Source: UBA5239 sp031548025 (GTDB taxonomy: Bacteria > Verrucomicrobiota > Lentisphaeria > Victivallales > Victivallaceae). From it: a stretch of 64,000 bases of DNA. Position 1 is the first letter of the stretch; each line of letters starts with the position of its first letter. The notes below the pieces were generated by a model. The model had not been told where the DNA came from. It made no database searches and worked only from the letters and a program-made list of their open reading frames with translations. Below are positions 1 through 8,390 of this stretch, one piece after another. The position numbers and the translations under genes are program-made. The DNA lies in assembly GCA_031548025.1 (NCBI GenBank), contig JAVBRM010000111.1, positions 25,106 to 89,105 of the forward strand. The letters run 5' to 3'.

Positions 1-357
1 GCAGGAGCCCAGCAGGACCACGCCGTCGAAGGGATGCCGGGCGATCAGTTCCTCGGTGGTCATCGCCAGCAGATTACGGTAAATCAGGCTGGAAATGTCG
101 AAAAACACCTCGCAGATCGACAATGTGTTTACTTCCAGTGGAAAGCCGCCCGCCGCCCACACTCCGCGCTTGACCGCATCGGCCAGCTGCCGGAAATGAA
201 AATGCCCGGGATTGGTTTCCGCCCAGGTGTTGATGATGCCGACGATCGGGCGCTCGAGGTCGGCGTCGGTGTAGCCCATGCTTTTGATCAGGGCGCGCCG
301 CAGCAAGCATTGGCGGGTACCCGGTTTAAGCCATTTTTTTGAATTTGAATTTTCCAT
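1..357 (-). CDS. IlvD/Edd family dehydratase (3' end beyond window)
   Basis: N-terminal 119 residues of a dihydroxy-acid or sugar-acid dehydratase, an [Fe-S]-dependent cytoplasmic enzyme that removes water from dihydroxy or aldonic acids. The segment shows the family start: a GTRQCLLRRAL stretch, GIINTWAETNPGHFHF, then a GV-AAGGFPLEVNTLSICE stretch matching the conserved substrate-binding region. The gene runs off the left edge, so the cluster cysteines further on are not all visible. Its ATG lies 8 bp after the stop of the GntR regulator, so the two are probably one operon. The NTWAETNPGHFHF variant is closer to sugar-acid (pentonate/hexonate) dehydratases than to IlvD of branched-chain synthesis; that sub-assignment is inference. 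Confidence 0.85.
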   Translation of the reverse strand, partial: MENSNSKKWLKPGTRQCLLRRALIKSMGYTDADLERPIVGIINTWAETNPGHFHFRQLADAVKRGVWAAGGFPLEVNTLSICEVFFDISSLIYRNLLAMTTEELIARHPFDGVVLLGSC

Positions 358-365
358 GACATCAC

Positions 366-1394
366 TCAGTTTTGATTAATTTCAACTAAACGCGAGGCCA
401 GTTTTCGGGTAGCATGCCCGAAAGCCGGATTTTCAATCTGACGGATCAGCATTTGAGCGGCGACTTCACCGAGCGCCGCCATCGGCGGCTCGACTGTGAG
501 CAGTTCAAACGGAATAAACGCGGTCATGGGTGAGCGGTCAAAACCGGATATTTTCAGGCCGTCCGTATTGATTCCGGCTTTGGTCAACAGGCGGTACAGA
601 TTGCCGGCGCAATAGTCATTCAGGCAGATAACAGCATCGGGGCGGCGCTTGGGATCGCGAAAATTTTCAATGAATTGAGCTTGTTGCTCCGGGGTGGAAC
701 AAATCCATTCCTCGCGGGGAAGCAACCGCAGTTTTTTCATGGCGGAGTGGAAGCCGTGGGTACGCTCGGCCGCCGCCAGCGGATTGACCTGGATATCGCC
801 GAACAACGCAAACTTGCGGCAACCCTGCTCGTAAAAACGCTTGACAATAGCGACAATGCCATCCTCGTTTTCGAACGTCAGCAGATTGCCGTCGAGCCCG
901 TTCGGGGTACGGATCAGATAGAGCAGTGGAATTCCCGAGTCGGCCAGCGCCTGATACCCGGCGGCGGCATCGGAACGGGTGTCGGCGTACAGCACAATCC
1001 CGGCCGGTTTCCGGGCAATCGCGGTGGAAATGATCCTTTCCTGAGTCGCGAGGTCGCCATACAGAGGGATAATGGTGCTTAAATAATTAGAATTCGCGGC
1101 ATGAATGCTGAAGCTTTTCAGCGATTCATGGAAAAATACAATGTCGTGACAGAGAAAAATCAGTTCACGCGGAATAACCCGGACGCTGCCGGCGACCACA
1201 CTGCCGATGCCGTTTTTCTTGACGATCAAACCATTGGCGGCCAGCTCCGCCAGGGCGCGGCGGACCGTGGGTTTGCAGACCTGATATTCATCGGCCAGAG
1301 CCTGTTCGGAGGGCATGACGTCCCCAATCGCCATTGAGTTCAGTTTTTTCTCAAGCAAACCGATCAGATTGCTATATTTACTATTTCTGGCCAT
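366..1394 (-). CDS. GntR-family regulator with LacI-like sugar sensor domain
   Basis: 342-residue transcription factor. Residues 1-70 form a GntR winged helix-turn-helix (PSEQALADEYQVCKPTVRRAL, then a wing ending in GIGSVV). The rest resembles a periplasmic-binding-protein type-1 effector domain, as in AraR. It probably represses its own operon, including the dehydratase 8 bp downstream, and is released by a sugar or sugar acid. The start is the ATG 6 bp after an AAAGG ribosome site. A TTGATT-16-TATAAT promoter with an AGTGTT/AACACT inverted repeat over the -10 lies directly upstream. The ligand cannot be read from sequence; the neighbouring dehydratase suggests a sugar acid. Confidence 0.85.
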   Translation of the reverse strand: MARNSKYSNLIGLLEKKLNSMAIGDVMPSEQALADEYQVCKPTVRRALAELAANGLIVKKNGIGSVVAGSVRVIPRELIFLCHDIVFFHESLKSFSIHAANSNYLSTIIPLYGDLATQERIISTAIARKPAGIVLYADTRSDAAAGYQALADSGIPLLYLIRTPNGLDGNLLTFENEDGIVAIVKRFYEQGCRKFALFGDIQVNPLAAAERTHGFHSAMKKLRLLPREEWICSTPEQQAQFIENFRDPKRRPDAVICLNDYCAGNLYRLLTKAGINTDGLKISGFDRSPMTAFIPFELLTVEPPMAALGEVAAQMLIRQIENPAFGHATRKLASRLVEINQN

Positions 1395-1407
1395 AAATTA
1401 CCTTTTA

Positions 1408-1450
1408 AGTGTTCATGAGATAATTATAACACTCCGACTGGAAAAATCAA
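1408..1450 (-). promoter_or_regulatory. Promoter and candidate autoregulatory operator of the GntR gene
   Basis: Read on the minus strand: -35 TTGATT (1450-1445), 16-bp spacer, -10 TATAAT (1428-1423). An inverted repeat AGTGTT (1408-1413) / AACACT (1428-1433) brackets the -10 and the probable start site. This position fits a repressor site, and the adjacent GntR protein is the obvious candidate ligand. The assignment to that protein is inference. Confidence 0.55.
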
Positions 1451-1520
1451 TGCTTAAATGCTGTAATGTGAAAATTAATTTAAAGATTGTTTTATTTGAG
1501 CACAAAAAAATGATACCATT

Positions 1521-1542
1521 AATAAACCTTTAAATGTTTATT
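1521..1542. promoter_or_regulatory. 22-bp palindrome, candidate operator
   Basis: Perfect 7-bp arms AATAAAC (1521-1527) and GTTTATT (1536-1542) around an 8-bp spacer. The 7-8-7 geometry equals the palindrome at 36550-36571 upstream of another GntR gene, but the arm sequences differ. It lies between the divergent GntR and glutamate dehydrogenase promoters; which regulator binds it is unknown. AT-rich palindromes can arise by chance. Confidence 0.35.
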
Positions 1543-1653
1543 GATCGAATTCGTCAGGCTGGCCGGATGAGCCGGGCAGATCTGGCTTCCCGTTTCCTGA
1601 AAAAAAATCGGAAAAAATTGTAAAAATCAATAGTATATTTTAAGAATTTCTAT

Positions 1654-1682
1654 TTGAAATTTGTTGTAATCAGCGTTATATT
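1654..1682 (+). promoter_or_regulatory. Promoter of glutamate dehydrogenase
   Basis: TTGAAA (1654-1659), 17-bp spacer, TATATT (1677-1682): a good sigma-70-type match. It predicts transcription from about 1689 and a leader near 170 nt before the ATG at 1861. Confidence 0.5.
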
Positions 1683-1860
1683 TAAGCGTTAGATTTTTTT
1701 ATGGGGAAAAAGATTTCTCCGTTTCACATACACGCATTTGGAATTTCTTCGGCGCTTGCCAATTTATATAAGTTTTTACAAAAATCTAGCAAACCAATAA
1801 CAAGAAGTACTGAAGGTATATAGTAGAGTTATTCTATTAAGTCAATAAAGGGCATTAGAA

Positions 1861-4800
1861 ATGAAAAAGAAATCGATAGATCAAGATCCGATCGAGGAAA
1901 ATTTTCTTAAGGAAGTCAAGGCTTCGCGACTTCTGTTGGAAAAGATTATGGAACCGGAGTTTTTCCAGGAAGTAACCCACGAACAATTGTCGAGTATCCT
2001 GCCGCTGCTCTCCAATATCTCCGGCCAGCAGGGATTCCGCAAAGCCGAAGTCGGCGACACCATCTACAACGTTTACCTCAAAGACGCCGCGACCAATACT
2101 ACTGTGACCAGTTGGGCGGTGCATCGCCGCCGGTTTGTCCGGGTGGCGGTTTACGAGTCGCTCAGCGGGATCAATGCTTTTGACGGTGAATGCAAGAAGC
2201 TGGTGATTGAGATTTTCCAGGTAAATACCTGTACCTCGGCTCCTGCGAGCGTTTCCATGAAAGAATTTCTGGGTGCCTATAACCGTAAGTATAAAAAAGC
2301 CGACCAGGACGCCGTAAAGGAAATTTACGGACGCCTGAACTGGTGCGATATGGGCAGTGTGCCCCTGAACGATCTGGTGACGATGGTGCATCATGCGCTG
2401 AAGATTCAGAAGAACGACCATGTGGACCTGGATTGCCGCAAAGTCGGCGACAATGAATTGCACATCACTTTGACCCGTATCGACCCGACCGGCAAAGGCG
2501 AGTTGTTCGACCGGATCGCGGATGTGGCGTTTTTCAACGGATTCCGGATCCGCAAAGTGCAATTCTGCATGATGACCAATCAGGAAAATCCCACCGATTT
2601 CAAGCATCTGCCGGTTCAGCTGGCTGAAATCACCGTGACCTGCGAAGAAAAGCACTTGGACGACAAGAAAGTCCGGACGCTTCTGGAGTCGTTCAAGCTG
2701 ATCGACTGGATCGAAGTCAACGATCTGCTGCAGACCGAACTGGTGGCCCGCGGCTATCTCGACATGATGGACGCGAACCTGATGCGTGCGATTGTCGAAT
2801 TCATCCATTCCCAGTTCTCATACATCGACCGCAACAGCTATTCGCTGGATGTGGTGTACCGTTATATGGCGCGCTATCCCGTGCTGATGGCGGAGCTGGC
2901 GGCGGCGTTTCATGCCAAATTCAATCCGGAGTCTCCGACCGCCGGACAGGATTTCAACGTGAACAGTCTGGAAAAACATATTTCCGCCATCGCTACCGGC
3001 ATCACCGAAAAAGATATCATCATCAAGACCATTTTCTCGGCGGCGCTGAACTTCCTGGTCAATGTCCGTCTGACGAACTTCTTTACGGACGAAAAAGCGG
3101 CTCTGTCCTTCCGGATGGACCCGGCGTTCATGAATTTCTATGCCAAACTGTCTCCGGTCTACGGACAGGCGTTCCCGTCTGACCGTCCGCACGGCGTGTT
3201 CTATTTCTACCGCCAGGAAGTGATCGGCTTCCATGTTCGTTTCGCCGAAATTGCTCGTGGCGGCTGGCGTAGCGTGATTCCGCGCTTCGGCACCAGCAAT
3301 CTGGAAAAACGCGACAACTACGACTATGCGAAGAACGAAATTTTCCGCGAAGTCTATGTGTTGGCGCACACCCAGCACCTGAAAAACAAAGACATTTACG
3401 AAGGCGGCGCCAAGATCATTACGCTGCTGAAACCGGTGGAAAGCGCCGATTTCAAGCCGTATCTGTGGGAAAACCAGCGTGCGGTCTGTGCCGCGCTTCT
3501 CTCGCTGATCAACTACGACAGCAAGGGCAAGCTCAAGGACAAGCGCGTGGTCGATACCCTGCGTTCGCCTGAAATCATCGAAATCGGTCCCGACGAAAAT
3601 ATGTTCGACGTGATGATCGAGTGGATGGGTGAATATGCCGCGCATGTGGGTTATACCCTGGGCTCCGGCCTGATTTCCGGCAAGCCCGGCAGCGGTATCA
3701 ACCACAAGGAATACGGCGTGACCTCGTTCGGAGTGTTCCAGTATCTGCTGAAAACCGCTTCCGAGCTCGGCATCAACGTGGAAAAAGACGAATGGAGCGT
3801 CAAGATCTCCGGTGGTCCCTATGGCGACGTGGCCGGAAATATGATGAAGCTCCTCAACGGCAAAAACAGCAAGGGCAAATATAACTTCCCGAAATTGAAG
3901 ATCGTTTCGATCGTCGACGGCCCGGCGGCGGTTTACGACCCGGCCGGACTGAATCGTGAAGCCCTGCAGAAAATGCTCTTCACGGAGAACCTCGACGCTT
4001 ATCCGTCCGAATTACTCAAGGGCGAAGGCGCTTATATCATCTACTGCAAGCCGGTATTCGTGAAAAACGAAGACAAGTACCGTCTGCTCAAGATGAAGAA
4101 CGGCAAGCTGGTCGAAGAACTGTTGCTCCGCGATGCTTTCATGCGGATATTCCAGGGAACTTTGCACCAGGCGGCGGATATCTTCATTCCGTGCGGCGGC
4201 CGTCCGTCGACCATCAATATTTCCAACTGGCAGGATTTCTGCCCGAACGGCAAACCGAGCGCCAGAGCGATTGTCGAAGGCGCCAACTCGTTCATCACTC
4301 CGCAGGCCCGCGACCTCTTGCAGGAAGCCGGAATCTGGATCGTGAAGGACGCTTCCGCCAACAAGTGCGGGGTGATCACTTCCTCCTACGAAATCCTGAG
4401 TGGTTTGATGTTGAGCGATGAAGAATTCCGCAAGGATCATGAAGAAATCGTATCCGAAGTCATGGGCATGCTGAAGAAACGCGCTACCGACGAAGCCGAA
4501 TGGTTGTATTCGCACTTTCGCCGGACCGGGCTGAGAATGACCGAGCTTACGGAAAAGCTGAGCCGCGCGATCAATGCCAAGAACGATGAAATCAAAGCGT
4601 TTCTGCTGGCGAACCCCGGCATGATGGATGACGCGATTATTTTCGATCATCTGCCGCCGTTCTTCAAGAACAAATATCCGGATCGGGTCAAGCGGATTCC
4701 CGCTCAGTACTTGATCGCCATTGCTTCGGTGGAGCTGGCTTCGCGGATTGTTTACCGGCTGGGCGAAAGCGTAGCCAACGAAATCGCCGCGGTAAAATAA
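1861..4800 (+). CDS. NAD-specific glutamate dehydrogenase, large (GDH2-like) type
   Basis: 979 residues. The enzyme interconverts L-glutamate and 2-oxoglutarate plus ammonium with NAD in the cytoplasm. Length and motifs fit the 115-kDa class related to yeast Gdh2 rather than the 50-kDa hexamer or the 180-kDa bacterial form. Visible motifs are the substrate loop EIARGGWRSVIPRFG near 462-476, the KNKDIYEGGAKI segment with the presumed catalytic lysine near 508-519, and the NAD-domain stretches GGRPSTINISNW near 778 and AIVEGANSFITPQAR near 805. The first 440 residues are the regulatory extension typical of the class. The start has an AAAGGG site 9 bp upstream. It is monocistronic: own promoter, strong terminator after the stop. 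Confidence 0.92.
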   Translation: MKKKSIDQDPIEENFLKEVKASRLLLEKIMEPEFFQEVTHEQLSSILPLLSNISGQQGFRKAEVGDTIYNVYLKDAATNTTVTSWAVHRRRFVRVAVYESLSGINAFDGECKKLVIEIFQVNTCTSAPASVSMKEFLGAYNRKYKKADQDAVKEIYGRLNWCDMGSVPLNDLVTMVHHALKIQKNDHVDLDCRKVGDNELHITLTRIDPTGKGELFDRIADVAFFNGFRIRKVQFCMMTNQENPTDFKHLPVQLAEITVTCEEKHLDDKKVRTLLESFKLIDWIEVNDLLQTELVARGYLDMMDANLMRAIVEFIHSQFSYIDRNSYSLDVVYRYMARYPVLMAELAAAFHAKFNPESPTAGQDFNVNSLEKHISAIATGITEKDIIIKTIFSAALNFLVNVRLTNFFTDEKAALSFRMDPAFMNFYAKLSPVYGQAFPSDRPHGVFYFYRQEVIGFHVRFAEIARGGWRSVIPRFGTSNLEKRDNYDYAKNEIFREVYVLAHTQHLKNKDIYEGGAKIITLLKPVESADFKPYLWENQRAVCAALLSLINYDSKGKLKDKRVVDTLRSPEIIEIGPDENMFDVMIEWMGEYAAHVGYTLGSGLISGKPGSGINHKEYGVTSFGVFQYLLKTASELGINVEKDEWSVKISGGPYGDVAGNMMKLLNGKNSKGKYNFPKLKIVSIVDGPAAVYDPAGLNREALQKMLFTENLDAYPSELLKGEGAYIIYCKPVFVKNEDKYRLLKMKNGKLVEELLLRDAFMRIFQGTLHQAADIFIPCGGRPSTINISNWQDFCPNGKPSARAIVEGANSFITPQARDLLQEAGIWIVKDASANKCGVITSSYEILSGLMLSDEEFRKDHEEIVSEVMGMLKKRATDEAEWLYSHFRRTGLRMTELTEKLSRAINAKNDEIKAFLLANPGMMDDAIIFDHLPPFFKNKYPDRVKRIPAQYLIAIASVELASRIVYRLGESVANEIAAVK

Positions 4801-4820
4801 ACACTGCACCGTTGAATTCC

Positions 4821-4858
4821 AAGCCCCTGTCAGGTTTTTCCCGGCAGGGGTTTTGTTA
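4821..4858 (+). terminator. Intrinsic terminator after glutamate dehydrogenase
   Basis: Stem CCCCTG (4824-4829) / CAGGGG (4845-4850), extended by AAG/TTT pairs, followed by TTTTGTTATTTT. It lies 20 bp after the stop codon. Confidence 0.8.
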
Positions 4859-4869
4859 TTTTAAAAAAC

Positions 4870-4897
4870 TTGATAATTGGGGGCGGCGGAGTATATT
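4870..4897 (+). promoter_or_regulatory. Promoter of the amidohydrolase-GH1 operon
   Basis: TTGATA (4870-4875), 16-bp spacer, TATATT (4892-4897), 29 bp ahead of the start codon. The same TTGAYA-16-TATATT form is seen ahead of the regulator genes at 14174 and 36586. No palindrome was seen next to it. Confidence 0.5.
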
Positions 4898-4926
4898 TAC
4901 ATGGAATATAAAAGGATTGAGATAGA

Positions 4927-6387
4927 ATGATTATTGATGCGCATATCCATGCGGACAGCATAAATGATTTCAACGATAATTACCGGCGGGTGATCTCCGA
5001 ACTTGATGAAAACGGTATTGGCGTGGCTATTGTCTCCGATCTGGGGGACTGGAGCCAGTTCCCTTCTTCCGAGGTCATTCGTGAAGCCAATGACCGGATG
5101 GCGGCGATGTATGAAATGCATGCGCCGCGGCTGCAGTATCTGGTTTATCTCAATCCGCAGCTACCGGACTGGGAGGAGGAGTTGACCAGACATTACGGAC
5201 GCGCCATTGGAGTCAAGCTCTGGATTGCTCTGAAAGACCGGGAAGGCTCGCTGATGAATACCGAGATGGTGTTGCGGCGGGCGGCGGAATACGAATTGCC
5301 GGTATTGCTGCATGTTTATCAGCGCACTGACGGCAATCTGCCGGGCGAAATCGACCTGAAAGAGTTTCGGGAATTATGCTGGCGGGTACCCACATGCACC
5401 ATGATCGGAGCTCACGCCGGCGGTAATTGGCGCTTGGCCGGTGATTTGCTGTCGGATTTGCCGCAGAACAAGTATTTCGATATTTCCGGCGGCTATCCCG
5501 AACACGGCATGGTGGAAAAATTGGTGTACGACAACGAGGCGAGCCGGATTGTTTACGGTTCCGACGCGTATGGGCGCAGTTATGCTTCCCAATTGGCCAA
5601 GGTCAAATATGCCGATATCAGCCCGGAAGAAAAAGAGAGGATTCTGTGGCGGAACGCCGCTCAGATTTTCTGGCTGGATCCGGGCGAAGTGGTAAAATGT
5701 TCTCCGGTGGAATATCCCTGGCCGGAATGGGGCGAGGATCATTATTGTTTCTGCGGCGGGCTGCCCGGAACTGATTATCAGGTAGCGCCCGAAAAACTGG
5801 CGAATCTACTGGCCGGGTATAAGGTCCGGCGCGGTTACGTGGTCAATTTGAATGATGTTTTTGCCGATGATTTGAATAAAGTCAACAATGAATTTGCGGC
5901 GCAATGTGCCAGGTTCGGCAACTTGTCGCCGCTGGCGATAGCCGATCCGCGCCGCCGGGACGGGCTGAACCGCGATGTCTGGGTGTCGCCATATCTGCAC
6001 GGTTACCGCCTGGATGACCCCGGGTATCTGCCGTTCTGGCAGCGCTGCGCGGAGCAGGGGATCAAGGTCTGGATCAATACCGCGTTGTCCGATTATCGCT
6101 TTCGCGATCCTTCGCTGAAAGCAAGAGAAGTCAAGACGGAGGAAATCCGTAATTTTCTGCAAACGGCTCCGAAAAATATTTATACCTTCCAGGGAGTCCG
6201 GCCGATGCCGGAAGCGGGCCCGGAAGTGCGTTTTGAAATATCCCGGCTCAGTGACGGGCAGCGGGCGGCGGCGGGATTTTTCGCCGGCCACGACGGTTCT
6301 GGATTGGTCTGGGGCAGTGAATATCCGTTCCGCGACTATCCGCAAGTTTACGAATCAATAACCCATAGGGAATTAATACATGAGTGA
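4927..6387 (+). CDS. Tandem two-domain amidohydrolase-like protein
   Basis: 486 residues, apparently two amidohydrolase-2-type barrels in one chain. The first (about 1-250) keeps metal-site features: D4-A-H6-I-H8 on strand 1, GAHAGG around H163, and YGSD with D213 near the end. The second half (about 265-486) shows similar landmarks without metal ligands: a CFCGGLPG start, VSPYLHGYRL near 355, and WGSEYPF near 463. It looks like a degenerate copy. The family hydrolyses C-N, C-O or lactone bonds or decarboxylates; the substrate is unknown. Its last 8 bp overlap the GH1 gene, so translation is probably coupled and the product may act on an aglycone or lactone released by GH1 (inference). Confidence 0.75.
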   Translation: MIIDAHIHADSINDFNDNYRRVISELDENGIGVAIVSDLGDWSQFPSSEVIREANDRMAAMYEMHAPRLQYLVYLNPQLPDWEEELTRHYGRAIGVKLWIALKDREGSLMNTEMVLRRAAEYELPVLLHVYQRTDGNLPGEIDLKEFRELCWRVPTCTMIGAHAGGNWRLAGDLLSDLPQNKYFDISGGYPEHGMVEKLVYDNEASRIVYGSDAYGRSYASQLAKVKYADISPEEKERILWRNAAQIFWLDPGEVVKCSPVEYPWPEWGEDHYCFCGGLPGTDYQVAPEKLANLLAGYKVRRGYVVNLNDVFADDLNKVNNEFAAQCARFGNLSPLAIADPRRRDGLNRDVWVSPYLHGYRLDDPGYLPFWQRCAEQGIKVWINTALSDYRFRDPSLKAREVKTEEIRNFLQTAPKNIYTFQGVRPMPEAGPEVRFEISRLSDGQRAAAGFFAGHDGSGLVWGSEYPFRDYPQVYESITHRELIHE

Positions 6388-7750
6388 AAAAACAAAATTT
6401 TGTTGGGGTGCGGCCACCGCGGCGTACCAGATCGAAGGCGGAGTATACGAAGGCGGCAGGGGATTCAGCGTGTGGGATGCGTACTGCCGGATTCCGGGCC
6501 GGGTGAAAAATATGGACAATGGCGACGTCGCCTGCGACAGTTATCACCGCTTCGAGGAAGATGTGAAAATGCTGAAAATGCTGGGCGTCGACGCCTACCG
6601 TTTTTCGATCGCCTGGCCGCGCATTCAGCCGACCGGCCGCGGCGAAGCCAATACGGAAGGAATCGCCTATTACAACCGCCTGATCGATACCTTGCTGGCC
6701 AACGGGATTACTCCGTTTGTTACGCTGTATCACTGGGATTTGCCGTTGGATCTGAATATGGCTCATGACGGTTGGCTGAATCGCGGTATCGTCGAAGACT
6801 TCACGAATTATGCCAAAATCTGTTTCAATGCTTTCGGCGACCGGGTCAAGCACTGGATTACCTTCAATGAATCATGGTGCGTGGCGGTACTGGGACATGG
6901 CCTCGGATCTTTCCCGCCCGGCCGTACCAGTCCGGACGAACCGTACCTGGTCGGACATAACTTGCTGTTGGCCCATGCCTATGCGGTCAAAGCGTTCCGC
7001 GACGGCGGCTACGGCGGCGTCATCGGGAGCACCAACAACTGCGATTGGCGCGAACCGTTGACCGATTCGCCGGAAGACCGCGCCGCCGCGCAGCGGGCGG
7101 TGGAATTCTTCTACGCCTGGTTTGCCGACCCGGTGTATTTCGGCGACTATCCGGCGGTGATGCGCGAACGGCTCGGCAAGCGCCTGCCGGAATTTACCGC
7201 GGAGGAAAAACAACTCCTCAAAGGTAGCGGTGATTTCATGGGACTGAATCATTATTCCACGCTGTACGCCTCGGCCAAGCCTCCGGTGGACGCCGGTGAC
7301 ATCGGGCCGAATGGCAACGGCGGTATGAATGACGATCAGGATGTGTATTTGAGCGTCGATCCCGCATGGGAACAGACCGATATGCAGTGGAATATCGTAC
7401 CGTGGGGCTTCCGCAAGCTCCTCAAATGGATCGGAGACCGTTACCCGGGATACCCGATTTACGTGACCGAAAACGGTTGTGCCGTGAATGAACCGGATGT
7501 GATGACCGCTCAGAACGATGATTTGCGTTGCCGTTTCATCAAGGGGTACACTGATGCCATGCTGGCGGCGGTCAAGGAAGACAAGGTCGATATCCGCGGT
7601 TATTTCCTGTGGAGCTTGCTGGATAACTTCGAATGGGGACATGGCTACAGCAAGCGCTTCGGCATTGTTCGCGTGAGCCCGGACAATCTGGAAAGAATTC
7701 CCAAGAAATCTTTCTATGCCTATCAGCAGATTATTCAAGACAACCCATAA
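6380..7750 (+). CDS. GH1 family beta-glucosidase/beta-glycosidase
   Basis: 456 residues, the full usual GH1 length, no signal peptide, so cytoplasmic. It hydrolyses terminal non-reducing beta-glucosides or related beta-glycosides with retention. The acid/base motif reads TFNES with E164 (TFNEP in most members) and the nucleophile motif YVTENG has E364. The N-terminal KFCWGAATAAYQIEGG and C-terminal GYFLWSLLDNFEWGHGY segments are family hallmarks. The start codon overlaps the amidohydrolase gene by 8 bp and has an AGGGAA site. A phospho-glycosidase role is less likely, since no phosphate-binding signature was noticed and there is no PTS gene in the window. Confidence 0.93.
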   Translation: MSEKTKFCWGAATAAYQIEGGVYEGGRGFSVWDAYCRIPGRVKNMDNGDVACDSYHRFEEDVKMLKMLGVDAYRFSIAWPRIQPTGRGEANTEGIAYYNRLIDTLLANGITPFVTLYHWDLPLDLNMAHDGWLNRGIVEDFTNYAKICFNAFGDRVKHWITFNESWCVAVLGHGLGSFPPGRTSPDEPYLVGHNLLLAHAYAVKAFRDGGYGGVIGSTNNCDWREPLTDSPEDRAAAQRAVEFFYAWFADPVYFGDYPAVMRERLGKRLPEFTAEEKQLLKGSGDFMGLNHYSTLYASAKPPVDAGDIGPNGNGGMNDDQDVYLSVDPAWEQTDMQWNIVPWGFRKLLKWIGDRYPGYPIYVTENGCAVNEPDVMTAQNDDLRCRFIKGYTDAMLAAVKEDKVDIRGYFLWSLLDNFEWGHGYSKRFGIVRVSPDNLERIPKKSFYAYQQIIQDNP

Positions 7751-7775
7751 ACGCGCTAAAAATAGGAGGCGAGTT

Positions 7776-8336
7776 ATGAAATTCAAAATGTTGGTTACCT
7801 TAATCGCAATGGTCGCGGTGGTTGCCGGAGTCAAAGCCGACATCAAGATTGTCAAGGCGATTTACGGCTTTGGCGAGCAGACCAAGGATGTTACCGAAAT
7901 TGCCAAGGACAAACTCATCGTGATTGCCGACCGGCTGGTGTTGCTCGACGTCAATAATTCGTTCTTTACCGATCCGGCCCCCGGTAAGCCCAAGACTCTT
8001 GAATTGACTTATTCCGAAGACGGCGTGGAAAAGACCGCGTCGATCAAGGAAAGAGGACAGTTTGTTCATTTCAAGAACATGGAACCGTCCAAAGAGTTCA
8101 AAGTTATCCTGGCGTTTTATGGTGTTGGTGACAAATGGAACGACGTTACCGCCAAGATCATCGAAGCCTGCGATGAAGGCTCGAATGTCAATGTCGACAA
8201 TACCGTTTTGGGCCCCGATCCCGGTCGCGGCAAAGCCAAATCCCTGGTCGTCGCTTTCAGTGAAAATGACCAGGTTAAGGTCGTCAGAGTTGGCGAAAAA
8301 CAGGTCTTCAAGCCGGAAAGCATCAAGAAAAAATAA
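7776..8336 (+). CDS. Exported protein with two DUF3395 (DnaJC11-C)-like repeats
   Basis: 186 residues from the ATG with a strong AGGAGG site; an upstream in-frame start would read back into the GH1 gene and remove the signal peptide. Residues 1-18 are a Sec signal peptide. Two tandem repeats follow, about 20-95 and 96-180. Each has a YG-G-----DVT opening, a DP-PG-K-L core (DPAPGKPKTL and DPDPGRGKAKSL) and a closing strand. This pattern resembles the DUF3395 / DnaJC11 C-terminal domain found in secreted bacterial proteins. Function is unknown; a small beta-rich binding module is likely. It is the last gene of the amidohydrolase-GH1 operon. Confidence 0.7.
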   Translation: MKFKMLVTLIAMVAVVAGVKADIKIVKAIYGFGEQTKDVTEIAKDKLIVIADRLVLLDVNNSFFTDPAPGKPKTLELTYSEDGVEKTASIKERGQFVHFKNMEPSKEFKVILAFYGVGDKWNDVTAKIIEACDEGSNVNVDNTVLGPDPGRGKAKSLVVAFSENDQVKVVRVGEKQVFKPESIKKK

Positions 8337-8357
8337 ATTCAGTTCATCCGTGAATTT

Positions 8358-8390
8358 AAGCCAATGCCGCGTTCATTCCGGCATTGGCTT
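8358..8390. terminator. Convergent hairpin embedding the GH115 stop codon
   Basis: Perfect 12-bp arms (8358-8369 and 8379-8390, AAGCCAATGCCG and its complement) around a 9-nt loop. The GH115 stop codon (8373-8375, minus strand) lies in the loop and its last codons form one arm. T-runs are short on both sides, so termination strength is uncertain. It could serve both the exported-repeat gene and the GH115 gene. Confidence 0.65.

Larger units (their letters stand above)
1395..1860. other. 466-bp AT-rich divergent intergenic region
   Basis: No gene was recognised here. It holds the GntR promoter at its left end, a 22-bp palindrome AATAAAC-8-GTTTATT at 1521-1542, a plus-strand promoter for glutamate dehydrogenase at 1654-1682, and about 170 nt of presumed leader. 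An imperfect GGGGAAA/TTTCTCC hairpin near 1703-1720 lies in that leader. No known riboswitch was recognised in it. Confidence 0.6.

Noticed and set aside
1703..1720. Possible riboswitch in the glutamate dehydrogenase leader
   Set aside because: Only one imperfect short hairpin; no conserved motif of a known class was recognised.
1855..2808. Long minus-strand frames inside glutamate dehydrogenase and other GC-rich genes
   Set aside because: They are shadows of the coding strand, with unnatural composition rich in His, Arg and Gln.
7716..7775. Longer N-terminus for the exported repeat protein
   Set aside because: It would begin inside the GH1 gene and bury the signal peptide; AGGAGG before ATG 7776 fixes the start.
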